From contig NZ_JAHMHW010000003.1 of the NCBI RefSeq assembly GCF_020169515.1, forward strand, positions 124,001-188,000: a DNA stretch of 64,000 nt, in the 5' to 3' direction. Numbering within the stretch: the stretch's first letter is position 1; every line of letters begins with the position of its first letter. The translations under genes and the position numbers were made by a program. The notes under the pieces were generated by a model. It did no database searches. It was given only the letters and a program-made list of their open reading frames with translations, and was not told where the DNA came from. Source of the stretch: Paenibacillus vietnamensis. GTDB taxonomy: Bacteria > Bacillota > Bacilli > Paenibacillales > Paenibacillaceae. Below are positions 46,200 to 55,317 of the stretch, piece after piece.

Positions 46200-47633
46200 A
46201 TGACGATTGTCGCTTATCCCGAAATAAAAGGAATTCCCCAACGCGCAGACTTTTCCGTCCGCGTCCGCAAGCCCGGCGGACAATGGATTGCCCTGCATAC
46301 CTATGAAGTCAGCATCGACATGCATAACGTCCGCCAAGCCTCGCTTGCCACCTTCGATATGGAAGGGCCGGTCGAGGTCGAAGTGGCTTCGATGACAGAA
46401 GAAATCGAATCGGCGGTCATCAGGCCTTTATCCTATCGTATTCCGTTCGAGCTGACCGGCGGCACGATTCGCTTTACACTGGACCGGCCGCGCAAGCTGG
46501 CCGTCGAAACGAACGGCGACCGCTTCGGCTGCCTGCACCTGTTCGCCAATCCGCTGGAGGAAGACGCGCCGCTGCCCGGCTCTCCGAACGTCATTGCCGT
46601 TAAACCCGGCATCCACCGCACCGAGCACCTGCTCCGCCCGCTTACTACGCCGCACGCGGAAGGCGAAGCGGAGCCGGATGTTTTGTATTTTTTGCCGGGC
46701 CTGCACTATATCGAAGAGACGCTGCTGCGCATCCCATCGGGAAAAACCGTTTATATCGCAGGCGGGGCGGCCGTCGCAGGCTCCATGGTCTGCGACCGTG
46801 TGCGTGACGTTACGATCCGCGGACGGGGCTTCGTTTACCTGACCGATTTCCACCGGTTCTCCGCTTTCCGGGGCGTGCGCATCCTGTTCTCCAGCAACGT
46901 GGAGGTCGAAGGCGTCACGACGGTTAATCCGCCTCACTACAGCATTTATATCGGCCAGTCGGAGCATATCCGCATCGGCAATTTCAAGTCGTTCAGCTGC
47001 AAGGGATGGAGCGACGGCATCGACATCATGTCAAGCTCGTATATCGATATCGACGACGTCTTCCTGCGCACCTCCGACGATTGCGTCGCCATCTATGGAA
47101 GCCGCTGGGATTACCGGGGCGACTCCCGCCATATTACGGTCCGCAACTCCAGCTTCTGGGCCGATGTGGCTCATCCGCTCATGATCGGCACGCACGGCGA
47201 TTATCACCATAACGGCGATACGATCGAGGACATCCGGTTCGAAAATATCGATATCCTGGAGCACCACGAGCCGCAGGAAAATTACCAGGGGGCGATGGCG
47301 ATCAACTCTGGCGACCTGAATACGGTAAGGAACGTCACCTACGATAACATCCGGGTGGAGCATTTCGAGCTCGGCCGCCTGTTCGATATCCGCGTCGTCT
47401 GGAACAAGGATTACAACCCCGTGCCCGGCAACCGGATCGAAAACGTCGTTCTTCAAAACATCGTATACAACGGGCAGGGCGCCAACCCGTCGCGCATTTA
47501 CGGCTACAGCGCGGAGCGTCCCGTGACCGGCGTGACCATCCGCAATTTGCGGGTGAACGGCGAAGCCGTGCTCGATGCATCCCATCCTTCGCTCGATATG
47601 AATGAGCATGCTTCGCAGGTCATTATTGAATAA
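46200..47633 (+). CDS. GH28-like (polygalacturonase-type) beta-helix glycoside hydrolase
   Basis: 477 residues. An N-terminal sandwich (about 1-105, GGTIRFTLDRPRKLAVETNG) is followed by the helix start DVLYFLPGLHYIEETLLRIP, SGKTVYIAGGAAVAGSMVCD. The catalytic area reads GWSDGIDIMSSSYIDIDDVF and TSDDCVAIYGSRWDY, matching the DG and DDC Asp trio of GH28/GH49-type enzymes. The usual GHG motif is replaced by a region IGTHGDYHHNGD. There is no signal peptide, so it probably acts inside the cell on imported pectic oligosaccharides. GGAGG lies five bases before the ATG. The 270 bases upstream include a GC-rich palindrome TGCCGGCCGGCA (46026-46037). Confidence 0.75.
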   Translation: MTIVAYPEIKGIPQRADFSVRVRKPGGQWIALHTYEVSIDMHNVRQASLATFDMEGPVEVEVASMTEEIESAVIRPLSYRIPFELTGGTIRFTLDRPRKLAVETNGDRFGCLHLFANPLEEDAPLPGSPNVIAVKPGIHRTEHLLRPLTTPHAEGEAEPDVLYFLPGLHYIEETLLRIPSGKTVYIAGGAAVAGSMVCDRVRDVTIRGRGFVYLTDFHRFSAFRGVRILFSSNVEVEGVTTVNPPHYSIYIGQSEHIRIGNFKSFSCKGWSDGIDIMSSSYIDIDDVFLRTSDDCVAIYGSRWDYRGDSRHITVRNSSFWADVAHPLMIGTHGDYHHNGDTIEDIRFENIDILEHHEPQENYQGAMAINSGDLNTVRNVTYDNIRVEHFELGRLFDIRVVWNKDYNPVPGNRIENVVLQNIVYNGQGANPSRIYGYSAERPVTGVTIRNLRVNGEAVLDASHPSLDMNEHASQVIIE

Positions 47634-47644
47634 TGCATAAAACC

Positions 47645-47680
47645 AGCTTCCCGCCCCGCGGCACCGGGGTTTGGGAAGCT
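47645..47680. terminator. Terminator between convergent GH28-like and BenE-type genes
   Basis: Eight-base arms AGCTTCCC and GGGAAGCT with a GC-rich 20-base loop, followed on the plus strand by GTTTTC. It overlaps the end of neither gene. Confidence 0.75.
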
Positions 47681-47684
47681 GTTT

Positions 47685-48842
47685 TCATTTGATGAAAATT
47701 TGTCTGATTGGCGGCAAACCCTTCATGAGAACAATTCCGGCGCCAAGCGCCCAGATAGGCGTAGAAATGCCGAACATACTCACATGCAGCGCAGCAACCG
47801 CAAAAGTGAGAATTGAGGGAAAAAATAACGGCTTATTTGAAAAAGCTCTTCCAAGCGCTTTAAGGAACAATCCGAGGAGAGAAAATCCTGTCATCAGCTG
47901 GATAAAAGAAGCAGGCATGACGTTAATGATGTCGACCGCTCTCCAGGCAAAGGCCCCGAATCCGATGACGATTAAACTCGAGAGAGCTGCCGCCAGGTAT
48001 CTTTGCTGGTGCGGCCCCGATTCCGGACTGCTGCAAAGCGCACTCATCAAACCTCCGACGTTTGCGGCATTTCCTCCGAAAAATCCGGCTGCCATGCCGG
48101 CTGCCCCGGAAGCGATCAGCGATTTATCGACGGGCGGGTCAAACCGATTGCTTTTAAATGACGTCATGGCTACTGCTAGATCATTGCTCAAAATCAGCAA
48201 AGACATCGGAATGGCAAGCGATAATAGCCCCGTCATTGTGAATTGAGGCATTACCGGCATAGGAAGGATGAACTCGGGCGCCGGCAAAGCCGGGAACCGG
48301 TATTCGATGGCTAATCCAAACAAACCGAAAAGAAGCGCCCCGAGCGCAGGAGGAATCCGTTTTACCAGAAGCGGCAAAAGAAAGAAGCCTGCTCCGGCGA
48401 ATAGTCCAGAGTACGGCAAGCTAAGGCCTGCCGGAACCAGCTGCAGCACATACGTAAGAACAAGACCCGCCAGCAGAGCATCGATCAGCTGCCCGGGGAT
48501 AACTTTTACCGCCTTGGAGAAAACTCCTGTACAGCCGGCAAGCAAAATGAACAGCCCGGACATGACAAAAGCCCCCGCAAGCTGCGGATACGAATAGCCG
48601 GCCGCAGCCGTTCCAAGAAAGGCTGCAGCGGTTATAGAGTGTGCGCCGGCGAACGGAATTTTATATTTCAAGGTTAAGCACAGGTTGAGCAAACCTCCCG
48701 CGATATACGCCGAGGTAAGCCAGGAAATAAGCTCTGCCTTCGATAAACCTGCTGTTTCAGCTGCTTGTACGACCAGTATCGCGCCTCCGGTACAAGCCAG
48801 CAAGGCAGAAAGGAATCCGGCCGTGATCGTCCTCGCACCCAT
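47685..48842 (-). CDS. BenE-type benzoate/H+ symporter family transporter
   Basis: 385 residues, about 11 membrane segments. It begins MGARTITAGFLSALLACTGG and AILVVQAAETAGLSKAELIS, then YKIPFAGAHSITAAAFLGTA, the family's P-rich re-entrant segment, and LFILLAGCTGVFSKAVKVIP, GQLIDALLAGLVLTYVL. The family (PF03594) imports benzoate or related aromatic acids. No aromatic degradation gene is nearby, so the substrate is open. A 42-residue membrane protein is encoded 16 bases upstream on the same strand, and a MocR regulator diverges from it. Confidence 0.87.
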   Translation of the reverse strand: MGARTITAGFLSALLACTGGAILVVQAAETAGLSKAELISWLTSAYIAGGLLNLCLTLKYKIPFAGAHSITAAAFLGTAAAGYSYPQLAGAFVMSGLFILLAGCTGVFSKAVKVIPGQLIDALLAGLVLTYVLQLVPAGLSLPYSGLFAGAGFFLLPLLVKRIPPALGALLFGLFGLAIEYRFPALPAPEFILPMPVMPQFTMTGLLSLAIPMSLLILSNDLAVAMTSFKSNRFDPPVDKSLIASGAAGMAAGFFGGNAANVGGLMSALCSSPESGPHQQRYLAAALSSLIVIGFGAFAWRAVDIINVMPASFIQLMTGFSLLGLFLKALGRAFSNKPLFFPSILTFAVAALHVSMFGISTPIWALGAGIVLMKGLPPIRQIFIK

Positions 48843-48858
48843 GTCCGTTCATCCCCTT

Positions 48859-48987
48859 TTACTTATCTCCCGCGTCGTGATCTTCCCATCTTCTTGAGTA
48901 AGCTTTATTCGTAATCCAGAATGTTATCCAAGCCAGCACAATGACGATAATGGCCGAAAATATCCATACTCCCACAGGCACGTCCAT
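48859..48987 (-). CDS. 42-residue single-pass membrane protein, likely transporter accessory subunit
   Basis: Starts at an ATG (48987) with GGGAGG nine bases upstream and stops with TAA 16 bases before the BenE-type gene. The N-terminus is MDVPVGVWIFSAIIVIVLAW; the helix continues ITFWITNKAY and the tail SRRWEDHDAGDK is charged. This is the shape of small symporter-associated subunits (for example the MetS/SSS-accessory type), which sit beside their transporter gene. Function with BenE-type transporters is not known to me. Reading frame, ribosome site and spacing make it a convincing gene although short. Confidence 0.75.
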   Translation of the reverse strand: MDVPVGVWIFSAIIVIVLAWITFWITNKAYSRRWEDHDAGDK

Positions 48988-49194
48988 GATGATGATCCTC
49001 CCTTGTCAAATTAGCCGCAATTGCCGGGCAGCGAGCACCGATTCGGCTAAGGTCGGTTCAAGTATAAAATACCGGCTTTGCTGCGTCACCATCCACTCCC
49101 GGTCCGTTTACACCAGCCAATTGCGAATGGATGGCTGCGCGCTTGCTTGAAAAGCTCCCGAAGCGTATCCTTGTTATGTTGGAGGTGCTTGCGA

Positions 49195-50637
49195 TTGTGG
49201 AAACCTGACCGTCATGCCAAAAAACCGTTATATCAGCAAATTGCGGAGCACATCGAACAACGAATTCTGCTCGGCGAGCTTCCGCCCGGGAGCTTGCTGA
49301 CTTCCGAACGCAAGCTTGCCGGACAGCTAGGCGTAAACCGCAGCACCGTCGTCCAGGCGTACGAGGACCTTCGCGCCTCGGGCATCATCGAAAGCGCAAC
49401 AGGAAGCGGAACGCGGGTGAGCGCCCGCAAATGGGGAATGGCCCCGCGGGCCACGCCGAATTGGAACCGATACACCGAAGGCGGCGTGTTTTTGCCGAAC
49501 CTCCCTTTTATGCGCCGGATTCGCGAAGGTTTGCAGACCGGGCTGCCTTTCATCAATTTTGCAAGCGGAGAGCTTGCCCCTGATTTGTCGCCGAATGAGG
49601 CGATTCGAAGCCTGCTGAAGGAGATGCCGTTCGAAGAACCGCTCGGATACGGGGATCCGCAGGGTTTCGCCCCGCTTCGGGCCGCTCTGTCGGGCTTTCT
49701 CAAAGAAAGACGCGGCATCGCAGCGACGGACGAATCCATTCTGGTAACTTCCGGCTCCCAGCAGTCTTTGTTCCTCATCACGCAATGCTTGCTGAATCCC
49801 GGCGATGCGATCGGGATCGAAAATCCTTCTTATTGCTATTCGCTGCCCATGTTTCAATCGGCAGGCCTTCGCCTGTTCGGGCTGCCTGTAGACCGGGATG
49901 GTGTTCAAGAGGGCGATATCCGGGAGCTGCACCGCCAGCATCGCATCAAGATGGTGTTCCTCAATCCGAATTTTCAGAACCCGACGGGAACCGTCATGAG
50001 CGAGCAGCGCAAAACCGGGATATTGACCTGCTGCGAGGAGCTTGGCATCCCGATCGTTGAGGATGATCCGTTCAGCCTTACCGCTATGGAGGGTACGGCG
50101 CCGTCTCCCTTAAAAATGCTGGACCGGAGCGGCACCGTTCTCTATATTGGTTCGTTATCCAAAATCGCGGCTTCGGGTCTTCGGATCGGTTGGATGGCCG
50201 CGCCCCAAACCGTCATTAAACGGCTGTCGGATGCGAGACAGCAGATGGATTTTGGCCTGAGCATATTTCCGCAGTGGATTGCTTCGCAGCTTTTGTTGTC
50301 CGGCCGGTTGTCCCCCTATTTGCAAAACCTTCAGGAAAGGCTTCTTTACAGAAGGGATATTCTTGCTTCGGCGCTCGATAAAAGTCTTTCAGGCATGATC
50401 GAGTTCCATTTGCCGAAAGGCGGACTGAATTTATGGGGCAAAATCCATGAACCCGTCAATGATTTTAGACTGTTGGAAAACGGCATGAAACAAGGGGTTT
50501 TGTTTGTTCCCGGCAGCGTGTATGGCTCCGAGCCCGGTTACGTTCGTCTGACCTATGCCCGTCCGGCCCTTGACGAGCTGGAACCGGGTGCCGGGAGATT
50601 CTCGGAGGCGTTGCGGCTAACCTTATCAGGGCGATAG
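49195..50637 (+). CDS. MocR-type regulator (GntR HTH fused to aminotransferase-like domain)
   Basis: 480 residues from TTG 49195, which has GGAGG nine bases upstream; longer frames lack a site. The wHTH is LYQQIAEHIEQRILLGELPP, GSLLTSERKLAGQLGVNRST. The PLP-binding fold I part has LGYGDPQGFAPLRAALSGFL, SGSQQSLFLITQCLLNPGDA and PNFQNPTGTVM, and the PLP lysine is in YIGSLSKIAASGLRIGW. These regulators sense amino compounds or vitamin B6 through PLP. Divergent from the 42-residue protein and BenE-type genes with a 207-base shared promoter region, so it probably controls them. Confidence 0.9.
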   Translation: MWKPDRHAKKPLYQQIAEHIEQRILLGELPPGSLLTSERKLAGQLGVNRSTVVQAYEDLRASGIIESATGSGTRVSARKWGMAPRATPNWNRYTEGGVFLPNLPFMRRIREGLQTGLPFINFASGELAPDLSPNEAIRSLLKEMPFEEPLGYGDPQGFAPLRAALSGFLKERRGIAATDESILVTSGSQQSLFLITQCLLNPGDAIGIENPSYCYSLPMFQSAGLRLFGLPVDRDGVQEGDIRELHRQHRIKMVFLNPNFQNPTGTVMSEQRKTGILTCCEELGIPIVEDDPFSLTAMEGTAPSPLKMLDRSGTVLYIGSLSKIAASGLRIGWMAAPQTVIKRLSDARQQMDFGLSIFPQWIASQLLLSGRLSPYLQNLQERLLYRRDILASALDKSLSGMIEFHLPKGGLNLWGKIHEPVNDFRLLENGMKQGVLFVPGSVYGSEPGYVRLTYARPALDELEPGAGRFSEALRLTLSGR

Positions 50638-50720
50638 CTGCTTAGCCATTTTTCCGGTGCAAGGATTGTCGGGCCGGCGGCTCCGGATCCTGTTACTCTA
50701 ATGGCAGAGGAGGTCATGTG

Positions 50721-51605
50721 ATGAATATGCTGCAAAGCATGAACGAAGCGATGAAATATATCGAGGACAATCTCGCGGAGGACATCGACTTTGCCGAGGC
50801 GGCCAGACTCGCTTTGTGCTCCGAATATCATTTCAAGCGGATGTTTTCCTTCCTTGCGGGCATTCCGCTGTCGGAGTACATCCGCCGCAGAAGGCTGACG
50901 CTCGCCGCATTCGAGCTGAAGGACGGCGGCGTGAAGGTGATCGACGTCGCGTTGAAATACGGGTACGGCTCGCCGGACTCGTTCGCCAGAGCCTTTCAGC
51001 TGCTGCATGGCGTTACGCCGACGGAAGCCCGAAGCAGCGGCCATCCGCTCAAAGCCTATCCGCGCATGACCTTCCAGTTAACGATTAGAGGAGGCAGTGA
51101 AATGAATTACCGGATTGAGGAGAAAGAGGCGTTTCGCATCGTCGGCATCAAAAAAAGAGTTCCGATTGTTTTCGAAGGGGTGAACCCGGACATTGCGGCC
51201 ATGTGGAAAAGCCTGGATGCCGATACGATCCGCGAGCTGAAAGAGCTGTCGAATGTCGAGCCCAAAGGGCTGCTAAGCGCATCCGCGAACTTCTCCGAAG
51301 GGCGTATGGAGGAAAAAGGAGAGCTGGATCATTATATCGGCGCCGCAACGACCAAGGATGGCCCGGACCGCCTGGCGCAGCTCGAGGTGGCCGCCTCGAC
51401 ATGGGCGGTGTTCACCGCCGTCGGACCGTTTCCGGAAACGCTGCAGAACGTATGGGGACGCATCTATTCCGAATGGTTCCCATCCGCAGGCTATGAGCTG
51501 GCGGAAGGTCCGGAAATGCTGTGGAACGAGCATAAGGACGTAACGTCGCCGACTTTCAAGAGCGAGATTTGGATTCCGGTCAAGCAAAAGCTGCAGCAGA
51601 GTTAA
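50721..51605 (+). CDS. AraC-family regulator with GyrI-like ligand domain
   Basis: 294 residues from ATG 50721, with GAGGAGG seven bases upstream. The AraC double HTH is N-terminal ([80 protein letters not shown]). Residues about 125-290 form a GyrI-like (AraC effector-binding) domain: [60 protein letters not shown]. This class binds small hydrophobic or cationic compounds (SoxS/Rob/BmrR relatives). Targets unknown; no obvious partner gene lies beside it. Confidence 0.9.
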   Translation: MNMLQSMNEAMKYIEDNLAEDIDFAEAARLALCSEYHFKRMFSFLAGIPLSEYIRRRRLTLAAFELKDGGVKVIDVALKYGYGSPDSFARAFQLLHGVTPTEARSSGHPLKAYPRMTFQLTIRGGSEMNYRIEEKEAFRIVGIKKRVPIVFEGVNPDIAAMWKSLDADTIRELKELSNVEPKGLLSASANFSEGRMEEKGELDHYIGAATTKDGPDRLAQLEVAASTWAVFTAVGPFPETLQNVWGRIYSEWFPSAGYELAEGPEMLWNEHKDVTSPTFKSEIWIPVKQKLQQS

Positions 51606-51663
51606 GCATGCACCTTCGCCGTACCGCAAGCCAATCTGCCGCGTCTGAGTTATCTGGGTAGAG

Positions 51664-51750
51664 TAATGGACATAAACGCAGCTTAGAGTGACAAAGTAGT
51701 AAGTGTTGGTGGCTAACGGACAGGAGGCGGGGTTAGAGCGGAACAAACAA
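51664..51750 (+). repeat. Dispersed intergenic repeat, copy B
   Basis: TAATGGACATAAACGCAGCT at the start, then AGTGTTGGTGGCTAACGGAC, AGGAGGCGGGGTTAGAGCGG and AAC. It matches copy A over its first three quarters and copy C over its last half almost perfectly. No gene is in the 51606-51836 gap. Confidence 0.7.
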
Positions 51751-51782
51751 TAACGGCCGATGGCCACCAGTAATCCATAAAA

Positions 51783-51829
51783 ACGGGGCCGTCTCTCGGT
51801 CACTTCATGACCTATTGAACCTGCCCCGT
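51783..51829 (-). terminator. Terminator of the YesM/YesN-like operon
   Basis: Seven-base arms ACGGGGC and GCCCCGT enclose an inner hairpin GGTCA-CTTCA-TGACC. T5 follows on the minus strand, just past the stop at 51837. Confidence 0.75.
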
Positions 51830-51836
51830 ATTCCTT

Positions 51837-53426
51837 TTACCTCCTGCCGTCCTGCCGGTAATCGATCGGCAGCTTGCCGTACATTTTTTTGAACATGTCG
51901 CTGAAATGGCGGGCATTGTTGTAGCCTACCTTTTCGGCGACCTCGTAAATCATCAGATCCGTATTTCTAAGCAGCTGCGAAGCGTTTTTCATGCGCACCT
52001 CGGTCAGATACTGCTTAAAGTTCTGCTTCGTATGTTTTTTGAAGAAGCTGCTGAAATAATACGGGTTCATAAACGCCATCCCGGCGATCGACTCCAGCGT
52101 AATTTCCTCGGCAAAATGCTCTTCGATATACTGCTTCACTTTCGCCAGCACAATTTTATCCTTATTCCCCGAATCGCTGTCCATTTCCTCGCACATATGC
52201 CGGAACAGCCGCTTCACCTGGCTGCTCATGATTTCAAAGGTTTCATAGGAAGCCAGCAAATCCTGCAATTCCCGTTTGTCGAGGAATCGGCCGGGAAGCT
52301 GGACGCCCGATTTGGACAGCTCCCCGATAATGAACAGCATCGAAGAAAAGCAGGTCGACACGGTCAACGAGCGGTTGCCGAAGGTTTCCTTCTTGATCGT
52401 CTCCAGCCATTCATCAAGCGCTGCTTCCACGTCCTCCAGCGCCATTTCCGTCATGCTGCGGATAACCGCCCATTGCAGCTCGTACAGCTCGACGGTTCTC
52501 GCTTCATGGGTTTGGAGCGGGTTGTACGGGAGAATCCGGCCCAGGCCCGCATAAAATTTCATCTCCAGCGCCTGCTCCGCTTCCCGGTAAGCTTCCGCCA
52601 GTCTCTCGGCTTCCGCCGCCGGACGGCTGAGGGCAATCGATACCTTGATTTTCAGAAAGGTCCATATTTTGTCCCGGATCTCATCGGCAAGTCCGGCAGC
52701 CTGCTCGCCGGAATCGTGATTGACGATGACGGCGTGCCGGTCTTTTTTGACAAACACATAACCCGCTCCCGGATCCTGCACGACCTCCTGCAGCACGTTG
52801 CCGATCGCAAATTCGACCAGCTTCCTTTCCTTCTCCGTCCACCGGTCCGACGAATCCTTCAGCCGCTCCGCCTCAATCAGCATAATCGTGATGAGCGGAC
52901 CCTTAAGCCCCGCGGCCGCTTCGCGGAACGCTGAGGTGTTTGGCGACAAATTGCCGTCCGTCAGCCGGATTAAGGCATCCTGCAGCTCTTCGTGACGGTT
53001 TTTTCTTTCCAGCAGCTGCAGCTTGCCTTTGCGCCTCTCCTCCTCATGATGCTGCGAAATCATCGACAACGCCTTTTCCAGCACAGCCTCCAGCTGCTGC
53101 TTGACGACCGGCTTCACCAAATAATCGATCGCGCCGTAAGCGACGGCATCCCGGGCATAGGAAAATTCCTGATAGGCGCTTATAAAAATCACCTTAACCG
53201 GAATTTCCTTCTCCTTCAGCTCTTTGATGATTTCGATGCCCGTACGGTGAGGCATGCTGATGTCGCTGATGACGAGATCGGGCATATGCCGATCGATCAG
53301 GTCCATTAATTCGTTGCCGTCATACGCCTGGCCGACGATTTCCATGCCGAACGCTTCCCAGTCGATCAGCTTCCGCAGACCTTTAATAATAATCGGTTCA
53401 TCGTCAGCCAGTACGATTCGTATCAT
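51837..53426 (-). CDS. Response regulator with AraC-type output domain (YesN-like)
   Basis: 529 residues. The receiver domain starts MIRIVLADDEPIIIKGLRKL; phospho-acceptor Asp55 is in LVISDISMPHRTG and the Lys switch is in YLVKPVVKQQ. A 270-residue middle of unknown fold follows. The AraC double HTH is at the end: EHFAEEITLESIAGMAFMNP YYFSSFFKKHTK, and MIYEVAEKVGYNNARHFSDM. It is encoded with its sensor kinase (23-base overlap). Expected to switch on the importer, GH43 and GH88 genes upstream in response to pectic oligosaccharides. Confidence 0.93.
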   Translation of the reverse strand: MIRIVLADDEPIIIKGLRKLIDWEAFGMEIVGQAYDGNELMDLIDRHMPDLVISDISMPHRTGIEIIKELKEKEIPVKVIFISAYQEFSYARDAVAYGAIDYLVKPVVKQQLEAVLEKALSMISQHHEEERRKGKLQLLERKNRHEELQDALIRLTDGNLSPNTSAFREAAAGLKGPLITIMLIEAERLKDSSDRWTEKERKLVEFAIGNVLQEVVQDPGAGYVFVKKDRHAVIVNHDSGEQAAGLADEIRDKIWTFLKIKVSIALSRPAAEAERLAEAYREAEQALEMKFYAGLGRILPYNPLQTHEARTVELYELQWAVIRSMTEMALEDVEAALDEWLETIKKETFGNRSLTVSTCFSSMLFIIGELSKSGVQLPGRFLDKRELQDLLASYETFEIMSSQVKRLFRHMCEEMDSDSGNKDKIVLAKVKQYIEEHFAEEITLESIAGMAFMNPYYFSSFFKKHTKQNFKQYLTEVRMKNASQLLRNTDLMIYEVAEKVGYNNARHFSDMFKKMYGKLPIDYRQDGRR

Positions 53427-55182
53427 GCAGCAGCTCCTCCTTCACCGAAAATAACAGAAGCACGGACGTTCCGACATGCTTCCGGCTGCTTATCGTAAGG
53501 CCGAAGCCGTCGCCGCACACCGTTTTTATCCGTTCGTGCACGTTTTTTAATCCGACATTTTTGGAAGGGGCGCCGGGGTCCTGAAGCATCGCGTTTAATC
53601 TGTCCAGCTCCTCCTTCTCCATGCCGATCCCGTCATCGTATACCGTCACCGCCAGTTTATCCTCCCAGGTTTCCATCGAAATTTTCACCGTTCCTTTGCC
53701 CTTCGGCCGCAGCCCGTGCTGTATCGCGTTTTCGACGATCGGCTGCAGCGACAGCTTCAGAATCGGCCAGTCCAGCTTCACCGAATCGGCGATTTCAACC
53801 CTCAGCTCAAACCGGTTCTCGAACCGGACTTCGATAATGTAGAAATAGTCCTTCAAATGCTCAAGCTCCTGGCCGATCGTCACCAGATCCTCCCCATAGT
53901 CGATCACGTACTTCAGCTGATTGGACAAAGATAGGATCATGTCCGCCACCTCGTCCGCATCGCTATGGACGGCATTCATCCGGATGACCTCAAGCGTATT
54001 GTACAAATAGTGAGGGCGAATCTGGCTCTTCAGCGCGTTCAGCTCCGTCTGCTTCTGCTTGATCTCCGCCACGTACGCCTCATCGATGAACACCTTCAGC
54101 CGGTCGATCATCCGGTTGAAGCCGTGGGCCAGCCTCCCCATCTCATCGTTGCTCCTTACCTCTACCTGCGTCTCCAAATTGCCCGATTCCACCTTCGTCA
54201 TTTGAACGATCAGCCGGCGGATAGGCGCCGCGAGCCGCTTCGAGAACCAGATGCCCATTACGATGAGCACGACTGCGGATATGACGATCGCCGTGTACAC
54301 GGCCATCCTTGTCGTCCGGAGCTGCTCGAACAGCTTGTCGGTCGCGAATTTCACAAGAATTTTCCCCTTAATAAACGGGATCGGCTCGCTTAATTCGAGA
54401 TGACCGGAATCCGCCTCCTGCACGATCGGGTGGACTACGGAATCGAGCTCCTTGTTGCTGAAATAGAGCCGCTCGCTATCGTCCAGCACATAAAGCTCGT
54501 CATGCTCGCCCAGCTTCAGCTCTTGCAGGAAAGGATCGGCCATCTCGACGCTGACATCAAAAAACAACGTGCCCACGATTTTAGGATCTTTGGTTAGCGT
54601 TCCCGATATATCGATCAAATTTCTGCCGATCGTAATCACTTGTTCCCGGGAGTTGAAAATATAATCGTCCGCATGCGTCGGATAGATCAGCAAATCGGTC
54701 GGCCTTTCCTTCATCGCCTGCAGCCACTCCCTGGACGGCAGCTTGTCCGTTAGAAGCACTTTGTTTTCTTTTGTCTGATAATAAAGCTTTTCGTCCATCG
54801 ACCGGATAAAATAAGCGTTTGTAATGTAAGGATCGCTGTACATAATCATCTTCAGAAACATATCGATCGGCATCGAATTGATTTGTCCCAATTCATTTAC
54901 GTTACGGGTCTGATTGTTTGCAAAGCTGTCCAATATGCCTTCATACCTTCCGGTATACATCAGCATTGAAATTTCGTTGTAATTATTAAAGGCGGAATTA
55001 AGATTATAGCTGACATACAGCACCATCTGGCGCAAATTATCGGTTGTGTAGCGCTCCACATGACCCGAGAAGGTTTGGACGGAAAAGTAGCTGAGCGCAA
55101 ACAACGGGACCAAGCCCACCAGAATAAACGCCGCGGAAAATTTGACGAAAACGCTGTTCCATTTTGGCATCCATAGTTTCAT
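53404..55182 (-). CDS. Sensor histidine kinase (YesM-like)
   Basis: 592 residues. Membrane helices lie near 14-34 and 293-314 and enclose a 255-residue extracytoplasmic Cache-type sensor. HAMP is about 316-368 (LAAPIRRLIVQMTKVESGNL). Phospho-accepting His391 is in SQIRPHYLYNTLEVIRMNAV (HisK_5 family, PHYLYN). The ATP-binding domain has N-box ENAIQHGLRPKGKGTVKI, G1 DDGIGMEKEEL and G2 NVGLKNVHERI. GGGAGG precedes the ATG. Follows an ABC importer on the same strand and should sense its substrate outside the cell. Confidence 0.94.
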   Translation of the reverse strand: MKLWMPKWNSVFVKFSAAFILVGLVPLFALSYFSVQTFSGHVERYTTDNLRQMVLYVSYNLNSAFNNYNEISMLMYTGRYEGILDSFANNQTRNVNELGQINSMPIDMFLKMIMYSDPYITNAYFIRSMDEKLYYQTKENKVLLTDKLPSREWLQAMKERPTDLLIYPTHADDYIFNSREQVITIGRNLIDISGTLTKDPKIVGTLFFDVSVEMADPFLQELKLGEHDELYVLDDSERLYFSNKELDSVVHPIVQEADSGHLELSEPIPFIKGKILVKFATDKLFEQLRTTRMAVYTAIVISAVVLIVMGIWFSKRLAAPIRRLIVQMTKVESGNLETQVEVRSNDEMGRLAHGFNRMIDRLKVFIDEAYVAEIKQKQTELNALKSQIRPHYLYNTLEVIRMNAVHSDADEVADMILSLSNQLKYVIDYGEDLVTIGQELEHLKDYFYIIEVRFENRFELRVEIADSVKLDWPILKLSLQPIVENAIQHGLRPKGKGTVKISMETWEDKLAVTVYDDGIGMEKEELDRLNAMLQDPGAPSKNVGLKNVHERIKTVCGDGFGLTISSRKHVGTSVLLLFSVKEELLHDTNRTG

Positions 55183-55265
55183 GCCGACTGTCCTCCCAGC
55201 CCGAGGCGGTTTGTTAGCGGTTCTTTCTAATCATCATATCATATGGGGCCGCGCGAGGAAGAAAA

Positions 55266-55292
55266 AGCCCCATGCATGAACTGCATCGGGCT
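55266..55292 (-). terminator. Intrinsic terminator after the importer permease genes
   Basis: Eleven-base arms AGCCCCATGCA and TGCATCGGGCT with one mismatch and a five-base loop, then TTTTTC on the minus strand. It separates the importer operon from the two-component pair. Confidence 0.85.
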
Positions 55293-55317
55293 GTACGTTA
55301 TGGCCTTCCTGCGATCG

